Shown here: positions 26,978 through 36,106 of the stretch, one piece after another
Position numbering within the stretch: the stretch's first letter is position 1
Layout of the letters: each line of letters opens with the position of its first letter
Assembly: GCA_002337125.1 (NCBI GenBank)
Contig: DDFJ01000004.1
Location: 620,001 to 684,000 of the forward strand
Source: Chitinophagaceae bacterium UBA1931
GTDB lineage: Bacteria; Bacteroidota; Bacteroidia; Chitinophagales; Chitinophagaceae
DNA: 64,000 bases
Direction: 5' to 3'
Program-made: the position numbers and the translations under genes
The notes under the pieces: generated by a model
Database searches by the model: none
Seen by the model: only the letters and a program-made list of their open reading frames with translations
Told to the model about the DNA's origin: nothing

Positions 26978-26985
26978 TACATTTG
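26978..26985 (+). promoter_or_regulatory. -7 box upstream of DUF1573 gene
   Basis: TACATTTG followed by CAACG matches TAnnTTTG; the leader to the ATG at 27079 would be about 90 nt. Confidence 0.45.
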
Positions 26986-27078
26986 CAACGAAATAAACCA
27001 AATTTGCAGCAGACAAAAACCATCTGAAGCAACACTGTATCATAATAAACACATCTGAACAATTAAAATTTAAAACAG

Positions 27079-27531
27079 ATGAAAGAGCTTTTCTTATTTA
27101 TCCTTGTTATTGGCGCTGTAGCGTGCAATAATGTTGCTAAAAACCCAAAAGATCCTGCCGGTCCTGCCGCATTACCAAATACTGCTGCAACTGCAACAAC
27201 TGATTCTACCAAATGGACAACAGTTCAATGGCTCGATTCAACTCAGAACTTTGGTAAAGTAACTGATGGAGAAAAAGTAAAAATTTCCTTCCACTTCAAA
27301 AACACAGGAAGCCAGCCGCTGGTTATTTCTGATGTACATGCAAGTTGTGGCTGCACAGTTCCATCAAAACCCGAAGAGCCGATTGCTCCAGGTAAGGAAG
27401 GTGTGATTACTGCTGAATTCAACAGCAGCGGCCGTGTTGGAAAAGCTTCGAAATACCTGAACGTTACCTGCAACACAAAAGAAAACATTATTACTTTATT
27501 ATTTGAAGGAGAAGTTTTACCTAAAAAATAA
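27079..27531 (+). CDS. DUF1573 domain lipoprotein
   Basis: The 150-residue protein has a lipoprotein signal peptide with Cys16 (IGAVAC) and an Ala/Thr-rich linker, then a DUF1573 domain (about 55-150). The hallmark features are QNFGKVTDGEKVKISFHFKN, ASCGCTVP with the conserved Cys-Gly-Cys, and PGKEGVITAEFNS, an Ig-like ASH-type fold. The function of the family is unknown; it is abundant in Bacteroidota envelopes. It is followed at 72 nt by yajC. Confidence 0.9.
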   Translation: MKELFLFILVIGAVACNNVAKNPKDPAGPAALPNTAATATTDSTKWTTVQWLDSTQNFGKVTDGEKVKISFHFKNTGSQPLVISDVHASCGCTVPSKPEEPIAPGKEGVITAEFNSSGRVGKASKYLNVTCNTKENIITLLFEGEVLPKK

Positions 27532-27603
27532 ACAACATACACCACTGGTGAATATTGTTACATTGGAACACACCTGAAATTAAAAAACAAAAAAAATAAA
27601 CAG

Positions 27604-27936
27604 ATGAATTCTTTCTTTCTTTTTGCGATGGATCCTAAATCAGGAGGCGGTACCATGCAATTGTTGTTTCTTGGATTGATGATCCTTGTTTTCTGGCTTT
27701 TCATGATTCGCCCGCAGGCTAAAAAAGCAAAGCAGCAAAAAACATTTATCGACAACTTACAGAAAGGCGATAAAGTGGTTACAATTGCCGGTATTCACGG
27801 AGTAATAAACAAAGTGAATGATGATGGTACTTTATCACTTGAAATTAACCCTGGCAGCTATATCAAAATTGAAAAAAGCTCCATCAGCCTGGACTGGACA
27901 ACACAGTTGAACAATCCTGGTGCTGAGAAAAAATAA
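27604..27936 (+). CDS. yajC: Preprotein translocase subunit YajC
   Basis: The 110-residue inner-membrane protein has one helix (MQLLFLGLMILVFWLFMIRP) followed by the family signature RPQAKKAKQQKTFIDNLQKGDKVVTIAGIHGVI and a short cytoplasmic domain. YajC associates with SecDF and SecYEG. The N-terminus contains an extra Met-rich stretch (MNSFFLFAMDPKSGGGTM), so the true start could be one of three ATGs; the first is kept here. It precedes coaE by 35 nt. Confidence 0.93.
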   Translation: MNSFFLFAMDPKSGGGTMQLLFLGLMILVFWLFMIRPQAKKAKQQKTFIDNLQKGDKVVTIAGIHGVINKVNDDGTLSLEINPGSYIKIEKSSISLDWTTQLNNPGAEKK

Positions 27937-27971
27937 TTAAGCGAAAAGCCAACCGCATTTCGCCCATCAGT

Positions 27972-28571
27972 ATGCTGAAAATAGGCTTAACAGGAGGTAT
28001 TGGCAGTGGAAAAAGCACCATTGCAAAAGTATTTGAAGTACTGGAAATACCTGTTTATTATGCCGATAAAGCAGCAAAGGAACTGATGAATAAAAATGAG
28101 CTGTTAAAACAACAGCTCATTTTTCATTTTGGAGAGAACACGTATATTGATGGAATATTAAACAGGAAGTACCTGGGCGAAATTGTTTTTTCCAATAAAG
28201 AAAAACTGGAATTACTGAATAGTCTTGTGCACCCGGCTACAATTGCAGATGCAGCAAAATGGTTTCAGCAACAGAAAGCGCCTTACGTTATAAAAGAAGC
28301 TGCTTTGTTATTTGAAAGCGGGTCGGCCGAAGGTCTGGATTATGTAATTGGCGTATCAGCACCTGAAACAATTCGTATTAAAAGAGTAACTGACAGGGAT
28401 GCTGTTGATGCAGCTGAAGTAAAAAAAAGAATGTACAATCAGCTGGATGAAACAATTAAAATGAAATTGTGCGATTTCATTATCCGTAATAACGAACAGG
28501 AAATGATTTTACCACAGGTATTACATCTGCATAAAGAATTGATTCAACGATCGGAAAAACTGAAAGGATGA
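27972..28571 (+). CDS. coaE: Dephospho-CoA kinase
   Basis: It catalyses the last step of coenzyme A synthesis, phosphorylating dephospho-CoA at the 3'-hydroxyl. The 199-residue length is typical. The N-terminus GLTGGIGSGKST is the P-loop, YYADKAAKELM supplies the substrate-binding Asp, and RDAVDAAEVKKRMYNQ is the LID region. Its stop overlaps the next gene's start by four bases. Confidence 0.95.
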   Translation: MLKIGLTGGIGSGKSTIAKVFEVLEIPVYYADKAAKELMNKNELLKQQLIFHFGENTYIDGILNRKYLGEIVFSNKEKLELLNSLVHPATIADAAKWFQQQKAPYVIKEAALLFESGSAEGLDYVIGVSAPETIRIKRVTDRDAVDAAEVKKRMYNQLDETIKMKLCDFIIRNNEQEMILPQVLHLHKELIQRSEKLKG

Positions 28572-29251
28572 GTTTACTATTTATGATCATAGTGGCAGCA
28601 GGTCTTCCATTTCTTACAGCACTCAGCTATAAGAATATCAAAAAAATGGAAGAAGAATTGGAAGGTGCACAAATTGCAAAAATTCCGGTTTACCTGCAAT
28701 CTATGACTATGCAGATTATCCTTGCAGTACTTGCATTCTTCGCTGCTAAAAGTGAAGAAATAAGCATTTCGTTTAAAAGCATTTTTACAGGAAAAACAAT
28801 TGGCGCAGCTTTGCTGCTTGTGCTGATAGCATTAATGCTGGCATGGATTTCTCAAAGATTTTCAAAAGAAAAAGACGAAAGCACTTTACACCATATTCTT
28901 CCGGATACAAACGTTGAACGTTTGCTTTGGGTGTTAGCTGTTGTAGTAGCCGCTTTTTGTGAAGAATACATTTACCGTGGGGTTCTGTTCAACATCATTG
29001 CAGGAATGGTGAAAGATTATACCATTTACGTTTGGATAACTGCTACCTTATTATCTGCTATTGTGTTTGCGTTCGGGCATGGCACACAAGGCGAAAAAGC
29101 AATACTGCAGATTATTCCATTCGCCGTTGGTTTCCAGTTCCTGGTATGGCTGAGCGGCGGGTTATTTTTACCAATGATTGCTCACTTCATCTACAATATA
29201 CTGGTAGAACTTTTGTTTGGAGATAAGATTAAACAAGATGCAGAACGGTAA
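28568..29251 (+). CDS. CPBP-family intramembrane protease
   Basis: The 227-residue protein has about six membrane helices and the CPBP (Abi/Rce1-like) motifs: EEYIYRGVLF near residue 133 supplies the paired Glu and Arg, FAFGHG supplies a His near 170, and IAHFIYNI supplies the last motif. The family cleaves or modifies membrane peptides and includes immunity proteins; the substrate here is unknown. It is translationally coupled to coaE by a four-base overlap. Confidence 0.88.
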   Translation: MSLLFMIIVAAGLPFLTALSYKNIKKMEEELEGAQIAKIPVYLQSMTMQIILAVLAFFAAKSEEISISFKSIFTGKTIGAALLLVLIALMLAWISQRFSKEKDESTLHHILPDTNVERLLWVLAVVVAAFCEEYIYRGVLFNIIAGMVKDYTIYVWITATLLSAIVFAFGHGTQGEKAILQIIPFAVGFQFLVWLSGGLFLPMIAHFIYNILVELLFGDKIKQDAER

Positions 29252-29275
29252 AGAATTATTTCTTACATCACTTTT

Positions 29276-30343
29276 CTACCACCCTACCCGTTCGCCCCAA
29301 TTTCCTAATCCAAAATATTTATTGAGTGGAATATTTAACCCAAGCTGGTTGTACGAAATATTATTCTGCAACTGTGTTCTTGCATAACGTAACTGAAGTT
29401 TAGGCAGAAGCATTCCAACACCAAATGAAAATCCTGTTAACCCATTTGCACTGTTATAAATTCTTAGTTCCTTTCCCCTTAAATAATTATAACCTGCTGT
29501 TACCTCTACCCGCTGACCAATGAGAATTTGTGTTGAAAAAACAAAATGCTGAAACAATTTATCAAACGTAAACTTCCTATCTTTTGAATTTGCAACTCCG
29601 TTATCGTTATTAAACAATGTATCGTTGTAATTAAGATTAAACTGATGAAGATGATGTGCTGTTAACGAAAAACAGATCGGTGCTTTTGCAAGACGTTTTG
29701 AAATACCCGCCTGCACATCAAAAGGAAGTTCTTCCGGCACTGCCGTATTGTAACGTTTCAATTGCGAACCCATGTTTACTACCACAACTGAAGCCTGTAA
29801 AAAATTAGCTGAATCCCTGTACAAAACACCCACATCAGCAGCCATTGCCGATGAGCGGTACACACCGTAATTGCTGGAAAGAAATTTAAGGGATATGCCA
29901 TATTTCCACCTGTTCATATACTCCCTGCTTGCTGAAACCTGGGCTACAAAATCCCGTGGTTTATAATTGCCCAACACATTTCCCGAAGCATCTGTTTGCT
30001 GTGTATTTCCATAATCAAAGTAAAAAACCGATGCTGCAAAATTTGTTTGCAGTGAAGGGCTGCGATATGCAAGCATCCAGTGTACGTTCTTTACTCCCGC
30101 ATACAACGAATTAAAATTGGCAACCATTTGCGAATGCATTGAAGAATCAAGCTGTGCCGGATTATTAAACGCCAGTGATAAATCGTTTGATTGATTGGTA
30201 AGATTAATACCACCTGAAGCTGCAGTTTGCGGCGATGCAGGAAATTTTAAAAACTGGTAAGCACTGCTGCCACCCAATGTTTGAGCAGTGAGCTGTGAAA
30301 TAAAAATAATTGAAAGAAAAACACAGGTGAATAATCGCATCAT
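29276..30343 (-). CDS. porQ: Type IX secretion system protein PorQ
   Basis: The 355-residue outer-membrane beta-barrel protein has a signal peptide ending LTAQTLGG and the PorQ-typical start SAYQFLKFPASPQTAASGGINLTNQSNDLSLAFNNPA. In the T9SS, PorQ and PorZ belong to the attachment complex with PorU and PorV that anchors cargo carrying C-terminal sorting domains. Two such cargoes are encoded in this window (21832-25890 and 56702-58645). It is downstream of nothing obvious and convergent with the CPBP gene. Confidence 0.9.
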   Translation of the reverse strand: MMRLFTCVFLSIIFISQLTAQTLGGSSAYQFLKFPASPQTAASGGINLTNQSNDLSLAFNNPAQLDSSMHSQMVANFNSLYAGVKNVHWMLAYRSPSLQTNFAASVFYFDYGNTQQTDASGNVLGNYKPRDFVAQVSASREYMNRWKYGISLKFLSSNYGVYRSSAMAADVGVLYRDSANFLQASVVVVNMGSQLKRYNTAVPEELPFDVQAGISKRLAKAPICFSLTAHHLHQFNLNYNDTLFNNDNGVANSKDRKFTFDKLFQHFVFSTQILIGQRVEVTAGYNYLRGKELRIYNSANGLTGFSFGVGMLLPKLQLRYARTQLQNNISYNQLGLNIPLNKYFGLGNWGERVGW

Positions 30344-30394
30344 ACCAGCTTAGTCAGCATGTAATTTAAACAAATCTCTGTTGTTGGCTGCAAT

Positions 30395-30426
30395 AAAAAA
30401 ATCCCTTCGTGTGGAAGGGATTTTTT
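30395..30426. terminator. Terminator of the OmpA-family gene
   Basis: AAAAAAATCCCTT / AAGGGATTTTTT with a seven-base loop. It has a T-tract on both strands; on the minus strand it lies 20 nt after the OmpA stop. Confidence 0.88.
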
Positions 30427-30445
30427 ATGCTTAAAATAAAATCGA

Positions 30446-31783
30446 TTAATAACTTCTTAATTTCAGTTCAACACGACGGTTTTTAGCTTTACCAGCTGCT
30501 GTTTTGTTATCAGCAATCGGACGATCCTGTCCGTAACCTGCAGAAGTTAAACGGCTGGCATCAATACCTTGAGCAACTAAGTATGCTTTTACAGCTGCTG
30601 CACGGTTTTCAGACAAAGTCTGATTTTTAGCAGCATCACCTGAATTATCAGTGTGGCCTTCCACATCTACTTTAATTGAAGGGTTGTCTTTCAGAATCTG
30701 AGCTACTTCGTTCAAAGGAGCATAAGATTTTTTCTGAAGCTGGAAGCTGCCTGTTGTAAAGAATACATTTTGTGCAGCAAATTCAACTTTCTTAATTACT
30801 TCCTGTTTGATTTCAGGGCAACCTGCATTAGAAGCAACACCTGGAACAGTTGGACATTTGTCTTCTTCATCATTTACGCCGTCTTTATCTGTATCTGGTA
30901 CAGGACAGCCATTATAACGTGCAACACCTGCAACAGTTGGGCATTTATCTTCTTCATCATTAATGCCATCTTTATCTGTATCAGGCACAGGGCAACCGCC
31001 GTAGCGTGCAACACCAAATACATTTGGACATTTATCATCTTTATCTGCAATACCATCTTTGTCTGAATCTGGGCATCCGTTTAATGAAGCCAGACCAGGA
31101 ACATCAGGGCATGCATCATTAGCATCCAATACACCATCGCCATCTTTATCTTTTGGAACTTCAGGAGCTGGAGGCGGAGGAGGCGGAGGTGTTACTTTCT
31201 TTTCAGATAAAGGAACTGAAACACCAAATGAATGTGCAAAGCTGTAATTAGCTTTTGATGTTACAGGCACTCTGTAACCGGTATTTAAATGAAGGAACAC
31301 TTCATTAAATAAGTTAAACTGCAAACCTGCACCCAAAGGCATGTAAGCTAAAAAAGTTGAATTGCCTTTAGCTGCACCAATACCAGCGGTGAGGTATGGT
31401 ACTACCCAGTAATTATCGGGTAATAATTTCAGGTTCAGGTTGGCATCTGCTTCCATATAGAAATGATCGCCTGTGCTTACAGTTGTTGAATTACGAAGAG
31501 GATAATCAACGAATGAAGCAGTATAGCGCCCCATGAAATCAAGATTATTTGTAATACCCTGCATGTAGTTCAGTGTAAGGGCTGGTGACATTCTGCTAAC
31601 CTTAAACAGATTCTTGTTGTTAATAACATAAGCAAGATTTCTGTCACGTACTTCCTGAGCTGATTTAAAATCTAACAGTGTAAACTGAAAACCAATAGAT
31701 GGCTTTTTCTTCAGATTGTTATCTTGTCCGTTAACTGCATAAAGACAGATAACTGCAAGTAATAACAAAAATGCTTTTTTCAT
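30446..31783 (-). CDS. OmpA-family protein with TSP3 repeats
   Basis: The 445-residue protein has a signal peptide (AVNGQ), an N-terminal outer-membrane beta-barrel (about 22-200), a polyproline hinge, then four thrombospondin type 3 calcium-binding repeats (DKDGDGVLDANDACP and three DKDGI/VNDEEDKCP-like units, about 210-325). A C-terminal OmpA peptidoglycan-binding domain (about 335-445) has VEGHTDNSG and NRRVELKL. It should tie the outer membrane to the cell wall. It has its own TATTTTTG promoter box and terminator. Confidence 0.95.
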   Translation of the reverse strand: MKKAFLLLLAVICLYAVNGQDNNLKKKPSIGFQFTLLDFKSAQEVRDRNLAYVINNKNLFKVSRMSPALTLNYMQGITNNLDFMGRYTASFVDYPLRNSTTVSTGDHFYMEADANLNLKLLPDNYWVVPYLTAGIGAAKGNSTFLAYMPLGAGLQFNLFNEVFLHLNTGYRVPVTSKANYSFAHSFGVSVPLSEKKVTPPPPPPPAPEVPKDKDGDGVLDANDACPDVPGLASLNGCPDSDKDGIADKDDKCPNVFGVARYGGCPVPDTDKDGINDEEDKCPTVAGVARYNGCPVPDTDKDGVNDEEDKCPTVPGVASNAGCPEIKQEVIKKVEFAAQNVFFTTGSFQLQKKSYAPLNEVAQILKDNPSIKVDVEGHTDNSGDAAKNQTLSENRAAAVKAYLVAQGIDASRLTSAGYGQDRPIADNKTAAGKAKNRRVELKLRSY

Positions 31784-31805
31784 ATAATAATTGTTTTTGA
31801 CTGGG

Positions 31806-31813
31806 CAAAAATA
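31806..31813 (-). promoter_or_regulatory. -7 box of OmpA-family gene
   Basis: Minus-strand TATTTTTG, 22 nt upstream of the ATG at 31783. Confidence 0.6.
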
Positions 31814-31869
31814 AAGGTAGGCAGGTTATCCTGAAAATTATTTACTAACATTCTTTATCCAAAAAAAGT

Positions 31870-32277
31870 CTATTTCGAAGGAGGTTTCTTTCCCAAAACT
31901 TCAAGTTTAACCCTTGTTACCCCGCTTTTGGTAAATCCAAGCTTTACAGCAGCACTGCGTGTAAGGTCAATAATCCGCTTATTACGGTGATGAAGCCTGT
32001 CGTTAATCTTTACTATAACCGACTTGCCGTTGCGCAAATTTGTAACCCTCACATAAGTGCCAAGCGGCAGTGAGTTATGCGCTGCAGTGAGTTTTTGCTG
32101 ACTGAAAATTTCACCGCTCGAGGTTTTGCGGCCATTAAACTTGTTAGAATAAAAGCTGGCAATTCCGTATTGAATTTTTTGTTTTGTGCTTTTTCTTGCT
32201 TTACTGCTGTCCTGGGCATAAAGAGAAGCAAAGCCCGTTAAAGCGATGCACAAAAAAAAGAATATGGCTTTATTCAT
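31870..32277 (-). CDS. RlpA-like septal ring lytic transglycosylase
   Basis: The 135-residue protein has a signal peptide ending LYAQ and a double-psi beta-barrel domain. The sequence shows YGIASFYSNKFNGRKTSSGEIF, with the RlpA active-site neighbourhood, then LTAAHNSLPLGTYVRVTNLRNGKSVIVKINDR, and ends with IDLTRSAAVKLGF. RlpA proteins cleave glycan strands stripped of stem peptides. No SPOR domain is present, so this is the short form. It starts three bases after the upstream L,D-transpeptidase stop, so both are on one mRNA. Confidence 0.9.
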   Translation of the reverse strand: MNKAIFFFLCIALTGFASLYAQDSSKARKSTKQKIQYGIASFYSNKFNGRKTSSGEIFSQQKLTAAHNSLPLGTYVRVTNLRNGKSVIVKINDRLHHRNKRIIDLTRSAAVKLGFTKSGVTRVKLEVLGKKPPSK

Positions 32278-32280
32278 TCG

Positions 32281-33987
32281 TTATTGTTTGTTGCCGAAAT
32301 AATTTTCACGTGCCACTTTGTCCTCGTTGTAAATATCTTCAAAAAAAACAATTTTCCCGTTCTTCACTGAATTTGTAAAATAGCGGAAATAAACAGGGAG
32401 TTTTGATTTCACCCTTACTACATGCTTCTCTTTTCGTTGCAGCCATGTTTTAATTGAATCGCTGGGAACCCTGTCAGCATCAGCTGCATAATTTGCACTG
32501 TCAAGTGCAGAAATATAATAAGTAAGCTTTGCCCATTGTTCTACACGTACGCATCCGTGACTGAGAGCCCGGCTGTCACGCTTAAACAGGTAGCGTTGAT
32601 TGGTATCGTGCAGATAAACAGCATACTTGTTAGGAAAATTGAATTTCAGAATTCCCAATGCATTATCATCACCACTACCCTGCACAACATTATATGGAAT
32701 TCCTTTTTTATACTTCGACCAATCAACAGTGTATGGATCCACCAACTCCCCATCTCCCTTCATCAACATGTAACCTTTCTTTGCCAGGTAGCCCGGGTTT
32801 TTCTTTAATGCCGGCAAAACTTCCTTTAAAATAATACTGTTGGGAATTGTCCATTGAGGATATGTAACCATATTACTGATCTGGCTGCTTAATAATGGTG
32901 TTCTTGTTTTAGGATTACCAACCACAACTTTGCTTTCAATTTTCACTGAATCATTTTCCCACAACTGCAATGTGTACGAAGGAAGGTTCACCCAGATATA
33001 GCGTTGCGGCATTACCGGTGGCAACACTTTATACCTGTCGAGATTGATGGCAATGCGTTTGAACTTTTCAGCATCTGAATTATTTAAAGAGCGGATAAGT
33101 TGTGCGCCGAATTTCCCATCAACTGTTAAGTTGCGTTTCTTCTGTACTTTGATTATTGCACTTTTCAGCATGGCTGTATCCACTTCATTGGTTTGCCATA
33201 AAATCACACCTTCCTCTTTTAATCGTTTTACCAGTGATTGAACAAACTTCACTGAATCTTTATAGGGATATGAAACGTAAGTGAACTGTGATTTAAAATT
33301 TGCTGAATCGAGAAACTGTTTCAATGCATTTTTTAATTCAACATAACCATGATGTTTTGGTTCAAGCGAATGAAAGATTTCAGTTATTGATTGCGCTTTA
33401 AAAACTGATTCAAGATTTTTATGATAAAAACTATCAGTTAAAGTTGAGTCGGGATTCATATACATACTGTCAACACCAAGACGGCCTTTGTGCAGGTGTG
33501 CTGATATCAGAAAGAATGCATCGGTCAGCATCAGATCGGCTTTTGACCAAATAGTAGCATCACGCCTGTCACCAACAGAAGCACTGTCGGCAGCAATACG
33601 TTTCCTGAATGTCTGCAGGGTATGATTGTGATAATCTTCAGGAAACAATCCATACTCCTTTGCATGTTCAATAAACATTATCATTGAATCGGCAAGTGGC
33701 AGAAAGTTTTCATTCGCACTCCATATCCTTTGGTAATTATTGCCTGCATAATAATCTTTAATAACCTGCAGCAGATTAAGCCTTGTGCTGTCATCAGTCT
33801 TCCCTTCATTCGACTCTGCATAGTCAAGAATTTCCTGGATATTATCACCTACCCTTTCGTTCATTTTTTCAGGCTCAATAACAATATCTTTTTTTGTCTC
33901 TGCCCTGTTGCTACCGCAGGAAAAAGCAAAGAGCAAAACAGAAAAAAAGGACAAAACCAGAAAAGGAAAAAGTTGACGGTATTTCAT
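32281..33987 (-). CDS. L,D-transpeptidase, YcbB/LdtD-like lipoprotein
   Basis: The protein would make 3-3 cross-links or attach proteins in peptidoglycan. From the ATG at 33987 it has a signal peptide with lipobox FAFSC (Cys24), a scaffold domain (about 60-290), a peptidoglycan-binding segment (about 235-270), and a YkuD catalytic domain (about 320-510) with the nucleophile motif SHGCVRV and an upstream His in YLHDTNQRYLF. The frame's earlier start at 34074 would add 29 residues without signal character and run into the divergent promoter. It shares a 38-nt divergent region with the D-Ala-D-Ala dipeptidase gene and precedes rlpA. Confidence 0.9.
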   Translation of the reverse strand: MKYRQLFPFLVLSFFSVLLFAFSCGSNRAETKKDIVIEPEKMNERVGDNIQEILDYAESNEGKTDDSTRLNLLQVIKDYYAGNNYQRIWSANENFLPLADSMIMFIEHAKEYGLFPEDYHNHTLQTFRKRIAADSASVGDRRDATIWSKADLMLTDAFFLISAHLHKGRLGVDSMYMNPDSTLTDSFYHKNLESVFKAQSITEIFHSLEPKHHGYVELKNALKQFLDSANFKSQFTYVSYPYKDSVKFVQSLVKRLKEEGVILWQTNEVDTAMLKSAIIKVQKKRNLTVDGKFGAQLIRSLNNSDAEKFKRIAINLDRYKVLPPVMPQRYIWVNLPSYTLQLWENDSVKIESKVVVGNPKTRTPLLSSQISNMVTYPQWTIPNSIILKEVLPALKKNPGYLAKKGYMLMKGDGELVDPYTVDWSKYKKGIPYNVVQGSGDDNALGILKFNFPNKYAVYLHDTNQRYLFKRDSRALSHGCVRVEQWAKLTYYISALDSANYAADADRVPSDSIKTWLQRKEKHVVRVKSKLPVYFRYFTNSVKNGKIVFFEDIYNEDKVARENYFGNKQ

Positions 33988-33999
33988 GCACAATTCATT

Positions 34000-34007
34000 T
34001 ATCTTTC
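34000..34007 (+). promoter_or_regulatory. -7 box of D-Ala-D-Ala dipeptidase gene
   Basis: TATCTTTC, a one-mismatch TAnnTTTG box, 18 nt upstream of the ATG at 34026. It lies in the 38-nt space shared with the divergent L,D-transpeptidase gene. Confidence 0.45.
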
Positions 34008-34025
34008 CATTACAAAATTGCAGCA

Positions 34026-34769
34026 ATGGTCGTTTTTCAGGGAAGTAAGATACCAAAACAGTTTTATTCGGCAATTACCATTGCATTGTTTTTTTTAATC
34101 GACTTTTCCACTGTTTTTGCCCAGCATTTTACAACCAGTTCGTACGGAGTTCATTACATCAGTTCTGCAAAATCGTACAAGCAAACAATTAAGGCCGACA
34201 GCAATAAAAAAATGTATAACCTGCAGCAGATTATACCCGGTATCATCGTTGATTTACGTTATGCTTCCTCGCAAAACTTTGTAAGAAAATCACTATATCC
34301 CGTTGACGCAGCAGCTCCCTTTTTACGATTACCTGCTGCAAAAGCACTTCAACTTGTTCAGCAGGAATTAAAAACCGAAGGTCTGGGTCTGAAAATATTT
34401 GATGCATACCGGCCATATTCTGTTACTGTTCAGTTCTGGGAACTGGTGAAAGATGAACGCTATGTTGCCAACCCGGCCAAAGGCAGCGGACACAATCGTG
34501 GACTTGCCATTGATTTAACCATCATTAATCTTTCAACCGGAAAAGAAGTTGATATGGGAACCGGTTTTGACAATTTTACCGATACTGCACATCATTCATT
34601 TACACAATTATCACAGTCAGTTTTACAAAACCGGAAACGGTTAAAAGAAGTAATGATGAAATATGGTTTTCAGCCGCTGGAAACAGAATGGTGGCATTAC
34701 TACTGGCCCAACGACAGAAATTATGAAGTGCTTGATCTTAATTTTTCCCAGCTGAGAAGAATTAATTAA
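34026..34769 (+). CDS. M15D D-alanyl-D-alanine dipeptidase (VanX/DdpX-like)
   Basis: The 247-residue protein has an N-terminal signal/anchor (FYSAITIALFFLIDFSTVFAQ) and the M15D zinc peptidase domain (about 60-247). The zinc motif appears as SGHNRGLAIDLT (His and Asp ligands), the catalytic Glu and third His ligand as EWWHYYW, and FDAYRPYSV carries the Arg of the family. The reaction is hydrolysis of D-Ala-D-Ala to free D-alanine. The frame extends upstream to 33894, but the promoter box at 34000 and signal peptide support the ATG at 34026. No vancomycin-resistance genes accompany it, so wall turnover or recycling is likelier than resistance. Its 3' end overlaps the convergent DUF952 gene. 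Confidence 0.9.
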   Translation: MVVFQGSKIPKQFYSAITIALFFLIDFSTVFAQHFTTSSYGVHYISSAKSYKQTIKADSNKKMYNLQQIIPGIIVDLRYASSQNFVRKSLYPVDAAAPFLRLPAAKALQLVQQELKTEGLGLKIFDAYRPYSVTVQFWELVKDERYVANPAKGSGHNRGLAIDLTIINLSTGKEVDMGTGFDNFTDTAHHSFTQLSQSVLQNRKRLKEVMMKYGFQPLETEWWHYYWPNDRNYEVLDLNFSQLRRIN

Positions 34770-35064
34770 TTACAATCACATCAACAACTGCATCAAGATT
34801 GATCTTTCCGTAAATATGTGGGAATGTATCGCTGGTGGAAGGACTCCATTCAAATACAAACTGAACATTTAATTTGTCGGTATCAATTACAAGTTTTACC
34901 AAAGCTGTTTTACCGGCGAAATAACGTTGTAAAACTCCTTCAACCTGGTTTTCCTGTGAACAATGAATAAAACCTTCTTCTTTTAATGAAGGTGATTCAT
35001 AGTAACCTTTTTCCTTTGCTGCATTCCATTCTGATGCAGTGGTAACGTGATAAATAATGGGCAT
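34762..35064 (-). CDS. DUF952 family protein
   Basis: The 100-residue protein matches DUF952: IIYHVTTASEWNAAKEKGYYESPSLKEEGFIHCS at the N-terminus and FPHIYGKINLDAV near the end. The family function is unknown. It is the last gene of the leftward aromatic operon (35 nt after aroC) and its last eight bases overlap the convergent dipeptidase gene. Confidence 0.88.
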   Translation of the reverse strand: MPIIYHVTTASEWNAAKEKGYYESPSLKEEGFIHCSQENQVEGVLQRYFAGKTALVKLVIDTDKLNVQFVFEWSPSTSDTFPHIYGKINLDAVVDVIVIN

Positions 35065-35099
35065 CGTTAACTATTAAAATATCATTGAAGATACAGATT

Positions 35100-36092
35100 C
35101 TATAAAATTCGTTTTATCCGTTGTTCCTGAAGCATTAAATCAACCAGGACTAAGGCTGTTGCGGCTTCAACAATAACAGGTGCACGAAGAGCAACGCAAA
35201 GATCATGACGACCTTTTACAGAAAATGTTTCCTGTTGTTCTGTATCCCAGTTTAAACTTGTTTGTTCTTTTGGAGTTGATGATGTTGGTTTGATAGCCAG
35301 GCGGAAAACAAGTTCATTTCCATTGCTGATACCGCCAACAACACCACCTGCATGATTGGTTCTTGTTTTGCCATCCATGTTTTCAATTGCATCGTTATGT
35401 TCGCTGCCAAACATTTTTGCAGCTTCAAAACCGGTACCAAATTCAACACCACGAACAGCAGGGATTGCAAACATCATATGAGCAATCACCGATTCTACTG
35501 AATCGAAATAAGGTTCACCTAAACCAACAGGCAATCCGCTTACACGGCATTCAACAATTCCTCCCACTGTATCTTTTGCATCAATTGCTTTTTGTAATCC
35601 TCTTTCAAGGTCTTTATCGCCGGCAATTTCTGTCACATCAGCATGAATGCTGATGCCATTCAACAGTTTTTTTGCAATTGCTCCTGCTCCAACAAGTCCT
35701 GTTGTAAGCCTTGCACTGAAATGCCCGCCTCCACGATAATCTTCATGGCCGCCAAACTTCTGATGTGCAACCCAATCGGCATGACCGGGGCGTGGAATGC
35801 TTCGCTGTTTCTGGTAATCTTCGCTGCGTGTATTATTGTTTTCAAAAAAGATGGAAATCGGGAAACCCGTTGTTTTTCCATTGAACAATCCACTTTTGAA
35901 AAAAGGATAATCAGCTTCCTGCCGTGGAGTTGTACCTTTTTGTTTACCACCTTTTCTGCGTTCAAGATCGGGAAGTAAATCATCTTCTGTTAATGATAAA
36001 CCGGCGGGACATCCATCCACCACAATACCTACACTTTCGCCATGCGATTCGCCGAAAATTGAAACACGAAATAATGTACCGTATGAGTTCAA
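35100..36092 (-). CDS. aroC: Chorismate synthase
   Basis: It converts EPSP to chorismate with reduced FMN in the cytoplasm. The 330-residue protein has the signatures GESHGESVGIVVDGCPAG, SRPGHADW-type (SIPRPGHADW), DYRGGGHFSARLTTG and a C-terminal RHDLCVALRAPVIVEA. It follows aroA by 14 nt in the aromatic operon. Confidence 0.98.
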   Translation of the reverse strand: MNSYGTLFRVSIFGESHGESVGIVVDGCPAGLSLTEDDLLPDLERRKGGKQKGTTPRQEADYPFFKSGLFNGKTTGFPISIFFENNNTRSEDYQKQRSIPRPGHADWVAHQKFGGHEDYRGGGHFSARLTTGLVGAGAIAKKLLNGISIHADVTEIAGDKDLERGLQKAIDAKDTVGGIVECRVSGLPVGLGEPYFDSVESVIAHMMFAIPAVRGVEFGTGFEAAKMFGSEHNDAIENMDGKTRTNHAGGVVGGISNGNELVFRLAIKPTSSTPKEQTSLNWDTEQQETFSVKGRHDLCVALRAPVIVEAATALVLVDLMLQEQRIKRIL

Positions 36093-36106
36093 AGCTGAAA
36101 TGTTTT

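Noticed and set aside
34026..34769. Vancomycin resistance determinant
   Set aside because: A VanX/DdpX-like dipeptidase alone, with no VanH or ligase gene nearby, does not support resistance; wall turnover is likelier.
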